Below are positions 53,991 to 62,785 of a stretch of DNA of 64,000 bases, in pieces. The translations under genes and the position numbers were made by a program. Position 1 is the stretch's first letter. Each line of letters starts with the position of its first letter. The stretch is from NCBI RefSeq assembly GCF_001591405.1, contig NZ_BCUV01000002.1, forward strand, positions 310,001-374,000, given 5' to 3'. Source of the stretch: Janibacter terrae NBRC 107853 (GTDB lineage: Bacteria; Actinomycetota; Actinomycetes; Actinomycetales; Dermatophilaceae). Under the pieces are notes generated by a model. That model made no database searches, was not told where the DNA came from, and saw nothing but the letters and a program-made list of their open reading frames with translations.

Positions 53991-54991
53991 CCTCCACGGG
54001 GCGGATCTGGCGGATCGTCCTCGCGGCGGTCGTGGCCGCGGCGGTCCTCACCGCGGTGGTCCTCGTCGCCGTCGCCGTGGCAGCAGCTGGCTTCGACGGC
54101 GTCACCGTCCTCGGCCTCGACCTCGTCGCGTGGGCCCTCGTCGCACCGGCCCTCGGGGCCGGGATCGCCGCGGGGATCACCATCCCCGTCGTGAGGTCCG
54201 TCGAGCGCCGCCGTGAGCGCGGCCTGCACTACATCCGCGAGCAGATCGCGGCGATCCGCGACGGCGAGGGGGCCCTGCCGCGCTCGGTCCACGGACTCCC
54301 CGAGGTGGACGCCACCACGGGAGACTTGGCGCGCCTCGCCGGGGAGCTGGCCCAGCAGCGCGCGCTCGATCGTGACTACGCCGCCGACGCCTCCCACCAG
54401 CTGCGTACCCCGCTCACCGCGCTGCTCATGCGCCTGGAGGAGATCAGCCAGATCGACGACCTGGAGGCCATCCGGGACGAGGCGGAGGTCGCGGTCACCC
54501 AGGTCGAGCGCCTCACGGGCGTCGTCGACACGATGCGCGACCGCTCGAAGGGGGACGAGGCCCTCCCGCAGATCTCCCTCGACTCCGTCCTCGCGGGCCT
54601 GCAGCGCGAGTACCAGCCGGCCTTCACCGCGGCCCGCCGCACGATGCGGGTCGTCGGGCCGCCCGGTCTGGCCGTGCGCAGTTCCCCGGTCGACCTGTCG
54701 CAGATCCTGCAGACCCTCATCGAGAACTCGCTCAACCACGGTGCCGGACGCGTGGAGATCGAGATGCGCGGCTCGAGCGGCTCGGTCGTCATCGAGGTGC
54801 GCGACGAGGGGGAGGGCATCCCGGCAGCGATCGCCCCGCACATCTTCGAGCGCTCGGTCACGTCGCACGGCTCCGGCCTCGGGCTCGGCCTGGCCCGCCA
54901 GCTCGCCGAGCGCAACGGCGGGCGGCTCGAGCTCGTGCAGGCCCACCCGGCGGTCTTCGCCGTCTTCCTCTCGGCGCCCGGCAGCCGCTGA
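53987..54991 (+). CDS. sensor histidine kinase (second system)
   Basis: A 334-residue kinase. Two N-terminal membrane helices (about 8-33 and 40-65) are separated by only a few residues, so there is hardly any extracellular sensor; the signal is probably read within the membrane. HisKA has ASHQLRTPLTALLMR near residue 132, and HATPase has ENSLNHGAG, DEGEGIP and GSGLGLGLARQL. Coupled to the regulator gene. A GACCCGCGGGTC-type short palindrome follows the stop, before the convergent gtrA end. Confidence 0.9.
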   Translation: MTSTGRIWRIVLAAVVAAAVLTAVVLVAVAVAAAGFDGVTVLGLDLVAWALVAPALGAGIAAGITIPVVRSVERRRERGLHYIREQIAAIRDGEGALPRSVHGLPEVDATTGDLARLAGELAQQRALDRDYAADASHQLRTPLTALLMRLEEISQIDDLEAIRDEAEVAVTQVERLTGVVDTMRDRSKGDEALPQISLDSVLAGLQREYQPAFTAARRTMRVVGPPGLAVRSSPVDLSQILQTLIENSLNHGAGRVEIEMRGSSGSVVIEVRDEGEGIPAAIAPHIFERSVTSHGSGLGLGLARQLAERNGGRLELVQAHPAVFAVFLSAPGSR

Positions 54992-55013
54992 CCCGCGGGT
55001 CCGGCCCCCTTCG

Positions 55014-55550
55014 TCAGGCGATGTGGCGGCCGCCGCCCTCGAGCGGGGAGGTGTCCTCGTCCATCGGCTCGTTGGCGAAGACGAAGCGACGGTAGGTCCA
55101 GAAGCGGAAGATCGTGCCCACCCCGATGCCGATGACGGTGGCGACGTTGTCGGCGAGGCGCGAGGTGAAGTCGAACCCGTAGTGCGAGATGACGAGGCAC
55201 AGCGTCGAGATGACGAGCGCGAGCCCGTTGACGACGAAGAAGAGGGAGACCTCGTGGTGCACCGGCCGGGACCGCCGGTGGGCGAAGGTCCAGCTGCGGT
55301 TGCCGAACCACGCGAAGAGCGTCGCCGCGACACCGCTGATGAGGCGGGCCGTCGTCACCTTGTCGCCGAGGACGGTGTGGGTCAGCAGGTTCATCCCGCC
55401 GAGGTCGATGACGAAGGACAGGGCGCCGATGACGCCGAACTTCGCCACCTCGTGCCAGACGGTGTCGACGAGGCCCGCCAGACCGCTCTTCCGCTGGGTC
55501 GGCGAGGGCGCGCCGGACGCGTCAGGGGAGGTGTCGGTGGGTTCGGACAT
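55014..55550 (-). CDS. GtrA-family membrane protein
   Basis: A 178-residue protein with four hydrophobic spans, the size and layout of GtrA. FGVIGALSFVIDLGGMNLL starts span one, FAWFGNRSWTF is the conserved loop, and TIFRFWTYRRFVF ends span four. GtrA-like proteins are thought to help move polyprenyl-linked sugars across the membrane. TACGCT lies 7 bases before the ATG. Divergent from purK with 55 bases between, as recalled for Rv3277/Rv3276c. Confidence 0.88.
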   Translation of the reverse strand: MSEPTDTSPDASGAPSPTQRKSGLAGLVDTVWHEVAKFGVIGALSFVIDLGGMNLLTHTVLGDKVTTARLISGVAATLFAWFGNRSWTFAHRRSRPVHHEVSLFFVVNGLALVISTLCLVISHYGFDFTSRLADNVATVIGIGVGTIFRFWTYRRFVFANEPMDEDTSPLEGGGRHIA

Positions 55551-55557
55551 CTCGAGC

Positions 55558-55563
55558 AGCGTA
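55558..55563 (-). promoter_or_regulatory. -10 box TACGCT, leaderless promoter of gtrA
   Basis: TACGCT ends 7 bases before the ATG at 55550 on the minus strand; the purK -10 lies 30 bases away on the other strand. Confidence 0.5.
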
Positions 55564-55592
55564 ATCGGGGCACGGGCCAAAAAGGCGCACCG

Positions 55593-55598
55593 TATCCT
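55593..55598 (+). promoter_or_regulatory. -10 box TATCCT, leaderless promoter of purK
   Basis: TATCCT ends 7 bases before the GTG at 55606. An A-rich run (CAAAAAGG) lies just upstream, unusual here. Confidence 0.6.
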
Positions 55599-55605
55599 TG
55601 CGCAC

Positions 55606-56778
55606 GTGTCGATCCCCCCACGCGCCCCCGGAGGTTTTCCCGTCGTCGGCATCATCGGCGGTGGCCAGCTCGCCAGGATGTGCGCCGGTCCCGCCGCGGA
55701 GCTCGGCATCACCCTGGCCGTCCTCGCCGAGGCCGAGGACTCGTCGGCGGCGCTCGTCGCCCCCTTCGCGCCGGTGGGTGAGGCGAGCGACGTCGAGACG
55801 GTGCGCGAGTTCGCCCGGCACTGCGACGTCGTCACCTTCGACCACGAGCACGTGCCCGCGCCGGTCATCGAGGCCCTGCTCGCCGACGGCGTCGCCGTCC
55901 ACCCCGGGCCCGCCGCGCTGCTGCACGCCCAGGACAAGATCGTCATGCGGGAGGCCCTGACGGCAGCCGGCGTCCCGTGCCCCCCGTGGGCGACCGCGTC
56001 GGACGAAGGGGAGGTCCTCGCCTTCGCCGCGCAGGTCGGGTGGCCCGTCGTCGTCAAGACGCCGCGGGGCGGCTACGACGGGAAGGGGGTGCTCGTCGCC
56101 GACGGGATCGACGACGTGCGCGAGTGGCTCGCCGCCGCTGCGGAGCGTGGTGACCGGCTGCTGCTCGAGGCGCGCGTCCCCTTCGTCCGGGAGCTCGCGG
56201 TGCTCCTGGCCCGCAGCCCCTCCGGGCAGGCCGCGGTCTGGCCGGTCGTCGAGACCGTGCAGACCGACGGGATCTGCACCGAGGTCATCGCGCCGGCGCC
56301 CGACCTGGACCCCCGGACGGCCGCGTCGGCCACGGCCATCGGGCTGGACATCGCCGCCGCGCTCGACGTGACGGGGGTGATGGCGGTCGAGCTCTTCCAG
56401 CTGGCCGACGGCAGCGTCGTCGTCAACGAGCTCGCGATGCGCCCGCACAACTCGGGCCACTGGAGCATGGACGGCGCGGTGACCGGGCAGTTCGAGCAGC
56501 ACCTGCGGGCCGTGCTCGACCTGCCGCTCGGCTCACCGAGGCCGCGTGCCGAGTGGACCGTCATGGGCAATGTCCTCGGCGGGGAGCCGACCGACCTGTA
56601 CCCGACCTACCGGCACCTCATGGCCCGCGACCCGGAGCTCAAGGTCCACCTCTACGGCAAGGGCGTGCGCCCCGGCCGCAAGATCGGGCACGTCAACGTC
56701 AGCGGCAGCGACCTGGCCGACCTGCGCGAGCGGGCCCGGCACGCGGCCGACTACATCCAGGGAGTGATCAGCGAATGA
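55606..56778 (+). CDS. purK: N5-carboxyaminoimidazole ribonucleotide synthase
   Basis: A 390-residue ATP-grasp enzyme. [11 protein letters not shown] near residue 14 opens the preATP-grasp domain, [13 protein letters not shown] near 150 is the ATP loop, and [17 protein letters not shown] near 275 carries magnesium and substrate residues. It makes N5-CAIR from AIR, ATP and bicarbonate, and hands it to PurE. The ATGA overlap with purE means tight coupling. Confidence 0.94.
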   Translation: MSIPPRAPGGFPVVGIIGGGQLARMCAGPAAELGITLAVLAEAEDSSAALVAPFAPVGEASDVETVREFARHCDVVTFDHEHVPAPVIEALLADGVAVHPGPAALLHAQDKIVMREALTAAGVPCPPWATASDEGEVLAFAAQVGWPVVVKTPRGGYDGKGVLVADGIDDVREWLAAAAERGDRLLLEARVPFVRELAVLLARSPSGQAAVWPVVETVQTDGICTEVIAPAPDLDPRTAASATAIGLDIAAALDVTGVMAVELFQLADGSVVVNELAMRPHNSGHWSMDGAVTGQFEQHLRAVLDLPLGSPRPRAEWTVMGNVLGGEPTDLYPTYRHLMARDPELKVHLYGKGVRPGRKIGHVNVSGSDLADLRERARHAADYIQGVISE

Positions 56779-57308
56779 CCGGTGACGACGCCTCGACCCC
56801 CCGCGTGGGTCTGGTCATGGGCAGCGACAGCGACTGGCCGACGATGGAGGCCGCGGCGCAGGTCCTCGAGGACCTCGGCATCGCCTACGAGGCCGACGTC
56901 GTCTCGGCGCACCGCATGCCGACCGAGATGATCGCCTACGGGCAGCAGGCCGCGGACCGCGGCCTGCAGGTCATCATTGCCGGCGCCGGCGGCGCCGCCC
57001 ACCTGCCCGGCATGCTGGCGTCCGTGACGACCCTGCCCGTCGTCGGCGTGCCCGTCCCGCTGGCGCACCTCGACGGCATGGACTCGCTGCTGTCGATCGT
57101 GCAGATGCCGGCCGGCATCCCCGTGGCGACCATGGCGGTCGGAGGAGCGCGCAACGCCGGGCTCATGGCGGCACGGATCCTCGCCGCGGGTGAGGGCGAG
57201 GAGGCGGCCCGGCTGCGTTCCGCCCTGGAGACCTTCGCCGCGGACCTGTCCGCGCAGGCGCACGCGAAGGGGGAGCGCCTGCGCCGGCGGGTCGCCGCCG
57301 GCGGCTGA
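56775..57308 (+). CDS. purE: N5-CAIR mutase
   Basis: A 177-residue class I Pur[12 protein letters not shown] near residue 14, SAHRMPTEM near 43 (the conserved histidine) and [12 protein letters not shown] near 70 are the mutase landmarks. It rearranges N5-CAIR to CAIR in purine synthesis and works as an octamer. ATG set by overlap with purK. The operon ends at a double palindrome (57318-57379). Confidence 0.94.
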   Translation: MTGDDASTPRVGLVMGSDSDWPTMEAAAQVLEDLGIAYEADVVSAHRMPTEMIAYGQQAADRGLQVIIAGAGGAAHLPGMLASVTTLPVVGVPVPLAHLDGMDSLLSIVQMPAGIPVATMAVGGARNAGLMAARILAAGEGEEAARLRSALETFAADLSAQAHAKGERLRRRVAAGG

Positions 57309-57317
57309 GCGCACCCC

Positions 57318-57379
57318 CTGCATTCCCCTAGGGCAATGCAGACCTGAACCTGCATTGCCCTAGGGGAATGCAGGTTCAG
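57318..57379. repeat. double CCTAGG-centred palindrome between purE and the CoA-binding protein gene
   Basis: Two inverted copies: 57318-57341 (CTGCATTCCCCTAGGGCAAT then GCAG) and 57344-57379. The second copy is itself a 36-base palindrome with ends CTGAAC and GTTCAG and one symmetric mismatch either side of CCCTAGGG. Copies one and two can pair over 24 bases. Related to 34113-34142. Convergent genes on both sides suggest terminator use. Confidence 0.85.
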
Positions 57380-57383
57380 CGGG

Positions 57384-57836
57384 TCAGCGCGAGGCGCCCT
57401 CGTTGCGCAGCTGCCGCCACTCGATCTTGGGGCAGGTGTCCATGACGACGAGCAGGCCCGCCTCGCGGGCCCGGTCCGCCGCGGCCGGGTCGACGACCCC
57501 GAGCTGCATCCAGATCGCGTCGATCTGCAGCCGGTCCTTGTGGGCGATCGCCTCGTCGACGACGGCACCGACGTGCTCGGAGCTGACGAAGAGGTCGATG
57601 ACCTTGACGTCGCCGTCCGGGATGTCGCTGATCGTCGCGTAGCCCTGGTCCCCGTCGACGGTCTCGGCGTCGGGGTGCACGGGGATGATCGCCTTGTGCA
57701 TCTCGCGCTTGAGCCACCGGGCGACCCGGTGCGCGTCACGCTCGGTGTTGTTGCTCAGTCCCACGACGACCCAGGTCCCGGGGTCGGCGATGAGGCGCCG
57801 CATCGTCTCGGTGTCGTTCTTGTGCGTCAGGCTCAT
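57384..57836 (-). CDS. CoA-binding (YccU-like) protein
   Basis: A 150-residue Rossmann-fold protein. [17 protein letters not shown] near residue 22 is the CoA/nucleotide loop, then [23 protein letters not shown] and [11 protein letters not shown] follow the family order. Relatives bind CoA; no enzyme function is established. ATG at 57836 has no strong ribosome site. It lies alone, convergent with purE and divergent from ugd. Confidence 0.87.
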   Translation of the reverse strand: MSLTHKNDTETMRRLIADPGTWVVVGLSNNTERDAHRVARWLKREMHKAIIPVHPDAETVDGDQGYATISDIPDGDVKVIDLFVSSEHVGAVVDEAIAHKDRLQIDAIWMQLGVVDPAAADRAREAGLLVVMDTCPKIEWRQLRNEGASR

Positions 57837-57916
57837 GGGGCCATCCAACGCTTCCCCGCCGCGGGAATCAACGGACCACGCCATCGGGTCGCCACGAGGT
57901 GTTGACCCGCGTGGGC

Positions 57917-57922
57917 CATAAT
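57917..57922 (+). promoter_or_regulatory. -10 box CATAAT upstream of ugd
   Basis: CATAAT is five of six to consensus and would start transcription near 57929, giving a 39-base leader that contains GTGAGGAAC before the GTG. No well-spaced -35 box. Confidence 0.4.
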
Positions 57923-57967
57923 GCGGCGGGGCGTCCTTCCCCGGAACCAAGTGCAGTGAGGAACCAC

Positions 57968-59143
57968 GTGACTACCAAGATCGCCGTCGTCGGCACGGGC
58001 TATGTCGGCCTGTCCATGGCCGTCCTGCTGGCGCAGCACAACGAGGTCGTCGGCTTCGACATCGACGAGCGCCGGGTCGAGAAGCTGAACTCCGGTCAGA
58101 GCCCGATCCACGACGAGGAGATCATCGACTTCCTCGCCCACCGCGACCTGGACCTGCGGTTCACGCTGGACAACACCGACGCCTACACCGGCGCCGACTT
58201 CGTGGTCATCGCCACCCCCACGGACTACGACCCGGACACCAACTACTTCAACACCAGCACGGTGGAGGGCGTCGTCGCCGACGTCATGCGCATCAACCCC
58301 GACGCCGTCATGGTCATCAAGTCCACGATCCCCGTCGGCTTCACCGAGGGCCTGCGCACGTCGGTCGGCACGGACAACCTGATCTTCAGCCCCGAGTTCC
58401 TGCGCGAGGGCAAGGCGCTGCAGGACAACCTGCACCCCAGCCGCATCGTCGTCGGCGAGGTGAGCGAGCGCGCGCGGCGCTTCGCCGACCTGCTCGTCCA
58501 GGGCGCCGAGGACACCGACACCCCGGTGCTGCTCACCGACTCCACCGAGGCCGAGGCGATCAAGCTCTTCGCCAACACCTACCTCGCGATGCGCGTCGCC
58601 TACTTCAACGAGCTCGACACCTTCGCCGCCCGCCACGGGCTCAACACCCGCCAGATCATCGACGGCGTCGGGCTCGACCCGCGGATCGGCACGCACTACA
58701 ACAACCCCTCCTTCGGCTACGGCGGCTACTGCCTGCCGAAGGACACCAAGCAGCTCCTCGCCAACTACGAGGACGTCCCGCAGAACCTCATGCAGGCCGT
58801 CGTCGACTCCAACCGCACCCGCAAGGACTTCGTCGCCGAGGACATCCTGCGCCGCAACCCGCGGGTCGTCGGCGTGCACCGCCTCATCATGAAGGCCGGC
58901 TCGGACAACTTCCGCGCCTCCTCCATCCAAGGGATCATGAAGCGCCTGAAGGGCAAGGGCGTCGAGGTCGTCATCTTCGAGCCGGCCATGGAGGAGGACG
59001 TCTTCTTCGGCTCCCGCGTGCTGCGCGACCTCGAGGAGTTCAAGGCCACGGCGGACGTCATCATCGCCAACCGCCGCACCGCCGACCTGGAGGACGTGGC
59101 CGACAAGGTCTACACGCGCGACCTCTTCGGGACCGACTCCTGA
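57968..59143 (+). CDS. ugd: UDP-glucose 6-dehydrogenase
   Basis: A 391-residue nucleotide-sugar dehydrogenase. [19 protein letters not shown] binds [22 protein letters not shown] is typical of the short ugd type, [12 protein letters not shown] near residue 140 and the catalytic cysteine in [15 protein letters not shown] near 255 are intact. It oxidises UDP-glucose to UDP-glucuronate. The UDP-glucuronate decarboxylase at 6811 could then give UDP-xylose, so the two ends of the window may share a pathway. GTG at 57968. Confidence 0.92.
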   Translation: MTTKIAVVGTGYVGLSMAVLLAQHNEVVGFDIDERRVEKLNSGQSPIHDEEIIDFLAHRDLDLRFTLDNTDAYTGADFVVIATPTDYDPDTNYFNTSTVEGVVADVMRINPDAVMVIKSTIPVGFTEGLRTSVGTDNLIFSPEFLREGKALQDNLHPSRIVVGEVSERARRFADLLVQGAEDTDTPVLLTDSTEAEAIKLFANTYLAMRVAYFNELDTFAARHGLNTRQIIDGVGLDPRIGTHYNNPSFGYGGYCLPKDTKQLLANYEDVPQNLMQAVVDSNRTRKDFVAEDILRRNPRVVGVHRLIMKAGSDNFRASSIQGIMKRLKGKGVEVVIFEPAMEEDVFFGSRVLRDLEEFKATADVIIANRRTADLEDVADKVYTRDLFGTDS

Positions 59144-59182
59144 CCGCGTTGAACACCTGTGCAACCGCCGACGGGGCGCGGG

Positions 59183-59188
59183 TACGAT
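59183..59188 (+). promoter_or_regulatory. -10 box TACGAT, leaderless promoter of fadE25
   Basis: TACGAT ends 7 bases before the GTG at 59196. A GTTGAACAC element at 59148 is too far to be its -35. Confidence 0.55.
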
Positions 59189-59195
59189 CACGGAC

Positions 59196-60374
59196 GTGAG
59201 CGCGAACCCAGACTTCGACCTGTTCCGTACGTCCGAGGACCACGAGGCGATCCGTGACGCCGTGAGGGCTGTCGCGGAGGCGAAGATCAAGCCCTTCGCC
59301 GCCGAGGTCGACGAGGAGTCGCGCTTCCCGCGCGAGGCCAACGAGGCCCTCGTCGCGGCCGACTTCCACGCCGCGCACGTCGCGGAGGAGCACGGTGGGG
59401 TGGGCGCGGACGCGCTCGCGGTCTGCATCATCATCGAGGAGATCGCGCGCGTCTGCGCGTCCTCCTCGCTCATCCCCGCCGTCAACAAGCTCGGCTCCAT
59501 GCCGGTGATCCTCGGTGGCTCCGAGGAGCTCAAGGCGCGCTACCTGCCGCGTCTGGCGAAGGGGGAGGGGTTCAGCTACGGCCTCTCCGAGCGCGAGGCC
59601 GGGTCGGACACCGCCGGCATGCGGTGCAAGGCCACCCGTGACGGCGACGACTGGGTCCTGAGCGGGCAGAAGGCGTGGATCACCAACGCCGGCGAGTCCG
59701 AGCTCTACACCGTGCTCGCGGTCACCGACCCCGACGGCCCGCGCGGCAACAACATCTCGGCCTTCGTCGTCGAGAAGTCCGACGAGGGCTTCGGGTTCTC
59801 CGAGAAGGAGCGCAAGCTCGGCATCAAGGGCAGCCCGACCCGCGAGCTGCACTTCGACCGGTGCCGCGTCCCCGGCGACCGCATCATCGGCGCCGAGGGC
59901 GAGGGGCTGAAGATCGCCCTGCGCACGCTCGACCACACCCGCGTCACCATCGGTGCTCAGGCCGTCGGCATCGCCCAGGGCGCCCTCGACGAGGCCCTGG
60001 CCTACGTCAAGGAGCGCAAGCAGTTCGGCAAGCACATCGCCGACTTCCAAGGCATCCAGTTCATGCTCGCCGACATGGCGATGGAGCTCGAGGCCGCCCG
60101 CCAGATGGTCTACGTCGCCGCCGCCAAGTCCGAGCGCCACGACGCCGACCTGTCCTTCTTCGGCGCCGCGGCCAAGTGCTTCGCCTCGGACGTCGCCATG
60201 AAGGTCACCACCGACGCCGTCCAGCTCCTCGGCGGCGCGGGCTACACCCGCGACTTCCCGCTCGAGCGGATGATGCGCGACGCCAAGATCACCCAGATCT
60301 ACGAGGGCACCAACCAGGTCCAGCGGGTCGTGATGGCACGTGAGCTCCTCAAGGGCCTGCCGACCTCACGCTGA
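59196..60374 (+). CDS. fadE25: acyl-CoA dehydrogenase (FadE25-like)
   Basis: A 392-residue acyl-CoA dehydrogenase. SYGLSEREAGSDTAGM near residue 128 and KAWITNAG near 160 form the flavin face, and LLGGAGYTRDFPLERMMRDAK with YEGTNQVQR near 370 contains the catalytic glutamate. In H37Rv the orthologous gene lies beside purE-purK. It oxidises a straight-chain or short branched acyl-CoA; chain length cannot be told. Convergent with the 3-hydroxyacyl-CoA dehydrogenase. Confidence 0.92.
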   Translation: MSANPDFDLFRTSEDHEAIRDAVRAVAEAKIKPFAAEVDEESRFPREANEALVAADFHAAHVAEEHGGVGADALAVCIIIEEIARVCASSSLIPAVNKLGSMPVILGGSEELKARYLPRLAKGEGFSYGLSEREAGSDTAGMRCKATRDGDDWVLSGQKAWITNAGESELYTVLAVTDPDGPRGNNISAFVVEKSDEGFGFSEKERKLGIKGSPTRELHFDRCRVPGDRIIGAEGEGLKIALRTLDHTRVTIGAQAVGIAQGALDEALAYVKERKQFGKHIADFQGIQFMLADMAMELEAARQMVYVAAAKSERHDADLSFFGAAAKCFASDVAMKVTTDAVQLLGGAGYTRDFPLERMMRDAKITQIYEGTNQVQRVVMARELLKGLPTSR

Positions 60375-60389
60375 CCGCGGCCCCGGGCG

Positions 60390-61250
60390 TCAGGTCTCGT
60401 AGGTGTAGAACCCGCGCCCGACCTTGCGGCCGAGCAGGTTGGCGTCGACCATGCGCTGGAGCAGCGGCGGGGGAGCGTAGAGCGGCTCCTTGAACTCGTG
60501 GTAGAGCGACTCCGCGACGGCCATGGTCGTGTCGAGGCCGATGAGGTCGGCGAGGGCCAGCGGGCCCTGGGGGTGGGCCGCGCCGAGCACGAAGCCCTGG
60601 TCGATGTCCTCGGCGGTGGCGAAGCCGGACTCGTACATGCGGATCGCGCTGAGGATGAAGGGGATCAGCAGGCTGTTGACGACGAAGCCCGCGCGGTCCT
60701 GGCAGGTGATGGCGCGCTTGCCCAGCTCGCCGTCGACGTAGGTCCGCGCCCGCTCGAGCGTCTCGTCGGCGGTCATGAGCGAGGGGACGAGCTCGACGAG
60801 CTTGAGCACCGGCACCGGGTTGAAGAAGTGCACGCCGAGGACCTGCTCCGGGCGCTTGGTGACGGTCGCGAGCTTCATGATCGGGATCGAGCTGGTGTTG
60901 GACGCGAGGATCGCGTCGGGGCTCTCGACGATCTCGTCGAGCTGCTTGAAGAGGTCGACCTTGGCGCCCTCGTCCTCGATGATCGCCTCGATGACCATGT
61001 CGCGGTCGGCGAGCTCACCGAGCTCGGTGACGACCCGGACGCGCTCGAGCACCGCGTCCGCGTTGTCGAGCCGGCCGCGTTCCTGCGCGCGGCGCAGCGA
61101 CTTCTCGATCCGACCACGGCCCGCGTCGGCGCGTTCCCGGCTCGACTCGACGACGACGACGTCGGAGCCGGCGCGCGCGCAGACCTCCGCGATGCCGGCG
61201 CCCATGAGGCCGCATCCCACGACCCCGATCCTGTGCAGCGTGTTGTCCAT
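60390..61250 (-). CDS. 3-hydroxybutyryl-CoA dehydrogenase
   Basis: A 286-residue short 3-hydroxyacyl-CoA dehydrogenase. IGVVGCGLMGAGIAEVCARAG near the N-terminus is the NAD fold (here in part), ILASNTSSIPI near 115 and HFFNPVPVLKLVELV near 138 hold the catalytic histidine, and the C-terminal helical domain is complete. It interconverts 3-hydroxyacyl- and 3-oxoacyl-CoA. ATG at 61250 is supported by TAGCGT 7 bases upstream; a start ten codons earlier is not needed. Confidence 0.92.
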   Translation of the reverse strand: MDNTLHRIGVVGCGLMGAGIAEVCARAGSDVVVVESSRERADAGRGRIEKSLRRAQERGRLDNADAVLERVRVVTELGELADRDMVIEAIIEDEGAKVDLFKQLDEIVESPDAILASNTSSIPIMKLATVTKRPEQVLGVHFFNPVPVLKLVELVPSLMTADETLERARTYVDGELGKRAITCQDRAGFVVNSLLIPFILSAIRMYESGFATAEDIDQGFVLGAAHPQGPLALADLIGLDTTMAVAESLYHEFKEPLYAPPPLLQRMVDANLLGRKVGRGFYTYET

Positions 61251-61257
61251 GGAGGGC

Positions 61258-61263
61258 ACGCTA
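61258..61263 (-). promoter_or_regulatory. -10 box TAGCGT, leaderless promoter of the 3-hydroxybutyryl-CoA dehydrogenase gene
   Basis: TAGCGT ends 7 bases before the ATG at 61250 on the minus strand. Confidence 0.55.
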
Positions 61264-61309
61264 CCGGCGTGTGAGCGCACTCACGCACGCAGGTCCAGGT
61301 CCCGGAGGG

Positions 61310-62692
61310 TCAGGAGTCGTCCGGCTCCACGGTGATCGGCCGGTCCTGCCGCAGGTCCTCGAAGAGCTGCTTGGACTTCGCGTCGTCCCACTGCACGGCG
61401 GACCCGGCCGCAGTCGGCAGGTTGTTGTCGGAGACCGGGACGGTCACGGAGTTGCCCTCGCCCTTGGCGATGCTGCGGAGGGCCCAGAAGGAGCGCGCCG
61501 TCTCGAGCATCGAGTCATCCTCGCCGACGGTCAGCGCACCGTCGCTCTCCTTGCCGAGCGAGTGGACCCGCCACGGCTGGACCAGGTTGCCCGGGGTCGC
61601 GACCTTGCCCATGAGCGCGCCGAGGAACTGCCTCTGGCGCTTGGCCCGGCCGAGGTCGCCCTCGGGGTCGGAGTAGCGGGCCCGCACGTAGCCCAACGCG
61701 GTCGGGCCGTCCATGTCCTGGCAGCCCTTCTTGAGGTTGATGTGCGCCTTCGGGTCGTCCATGTCGTTCTTCACGCAGATGTTGACGCCGCCGACGGCGT
61801 CGACCACCTGGGCGAACCCGCCGAAGCCGATCTCCATGTAGCCGTCGAGCTCGAGGCCGGTGTTGTGCTCGATGGTCTGCCCGAGGAGCTTCGGCCCACC
61901 GATGCTGAAGGCGGCGTTGATCTTGTTCATCCCGTGCCCGGGGATCTCGACGTAGGAGTCGCGCGGGATCGACAGCAGGGTCGAGCGGTCGCCGCCGGTG
62001 TGCAGCACGAGGATCGAGTCGGTGCGGGCCCCGCCGGTGTCCTGGCCGGTGCCGAGGCGGTTGCGCTCCTTCGCGCTCAGCCCCTCCCGCGAGTCGCTGC
62101 CGACGAGGAGGACATTGCGTCCCTCGCCCCCGCTCGGACGCTCTCCGGCGGGGGTCGCGTCGACCTTGGCGACGTGGGACCACGCGGAGTTGACCGCCCA
62201 GACCATCGCGCCGCCCCAGACGAGGACCAGCACGAGCACGCACGCGAGGAAGGTCCGCATCGGACGCCGGCGACGCGTGCCGCCCGTCGGTCCGTCGCCC
62301 GCCGGCCGGGGGGCGGGTCGCCGCGGACCGCCGCCACCGGGGGGCGGACCCTGACGACGTGGGGTCTCACGGTCCTCACGGACGGGGCGCGAAGGGGGAG
62401 TCCCCGCGGGCATGACCCGCGTCCGGGGCTCCTCGGCCGGCCGGCGAGACGAGGCCGCCGCGGGGCGCGACGACGCCGCGCCCCGCGGGCGCGGGCGGCC
62501 GCTCGTCGGGACGTCGCCCCCCTTCGTCCCCTGGGGGCGTGGACGCGACCGCTTGCCGGTCGGGATGGCGCGCGCGGTCTCGTCGTCGCGACGACCCCTG
62601 CGGACGTCGAAGACCATCGGGTCGTCCTCGCCGCGCCGTCGAGGAGATCGGTCGCCGGGGGACCGACCGGGGCGGGAGGGGCGCTCAGACAT
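61310..62692 (-). CDS. LytR-CpsA-Psr family cell-wall ligase
   Basis: A 460-residue membrane protein. About 140 cytosolic residues rich in Arg, Pro and Gly precede one helix (about 146-166). The extracellular LCP domain has VGSDSREG, GARTDSILVLH near 215 and LSIPRDSYVEIPG near 233, which carry the arginines and aspartates that bind polyprenyl pyrophosphate, and VRARYSDPEGDLGRAKRQ near 325. LCP enzymes attach polymers such as arabinogalactan or teichoic acid to peptidoglycan. TATCCT lies 7 bases before the ATG. Confidence 0.92.
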   Translation of the reverse strand: MSERPSRPGRSPGDRSPRRRGEDDPMVFDVRRGRRDDETARAIPTGKRSRPRPQGTKGGDVPTSGRPRPRGAASSRPAAASSRRPAEEPRTRVMPAGTPPSRPVREDRETPRRQGPPPGGGGPRRPAPRPAGDGPTGGTRRRRPMRTFLACVLVLVLVWGGAMVWAVNSAWSHVAKVDATPAGERPSGGEGRNVLLVGSDSREGLSAKERNRLGTGQDTGGARTDSILVLHTGGDRSTLLSIPRDSYVEIPGHGMNKINAAFSIGGPKLLGQTIEHNTGLELDGYMEIGFGGFAQVVDAVGGVNICVKNDMDDPKAHINLKKGCQDMDGPTALGYVRARYSDPEGDLGRAKRQRQFLGALMGKVATPGNLVQPWRVHSLGKESDGALTVGEDDSMLETARSFWALRSIAKGEGNSVTVPVSDNNLPTAAGSAVQWDDAKSKQLFEDLRQDRPITVEPDDS

Positions 62693-62699
62693 GACGACG

Positions 62700-62705
62700 A
62701 GGATA
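62700..62705 (-). promoter_or_regulatory. -10 box TATCCT, leaderless promoter of the LCP gene
   Basis: TATCCT ends 7 bases before the ATG at 62692 on the minus strand. Confidence 0.55.
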
Positions 62706-62728
62706 GGAGCAATGACTGGGAGAGCGCA

Positions 62729-62759
62729 GGACGGTGGCGGCGAGTCCGCGGCACCGTCC
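62729..62759. promoter_or_regulatory. inverted repeat between divergent LCP and GT2 genes
   Basis: GGACGGTG (62729-62736) and CACCGTCC (62752-62759) are perfect 8-base arms 15 bases apart in the 93-base divergent gap. A possible operator; no regulator is adjacent. Confidence 0.3.
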
Positions 62760-62772
62760 GCGTGACCTTGTC

Positions 62773-62778
62773 CATACT
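62773..62778 (+). promoter_or_regulatory. -10 box CATACT, leaderless promoter of the terminal GT2 gene
   Basis: CATACT ends 7 bases before the GTG at 62786, which selects that start over a GTG at 62762. Confidence 0.5.
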
Positions 62779-62785
62779 GGAGCGC

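Noticed and set aside
55551-55605. Purine riboswitch before purK
   Set aside because: The gap is 55 bases with a -10 box 7 bases from the start codon, so there is no room for an aptamer.
57902-57922. TTGACC plus CATAAT as a full promoter of ugd
   Set aside because: Only 9 bases apart; the -10 is kept alone.
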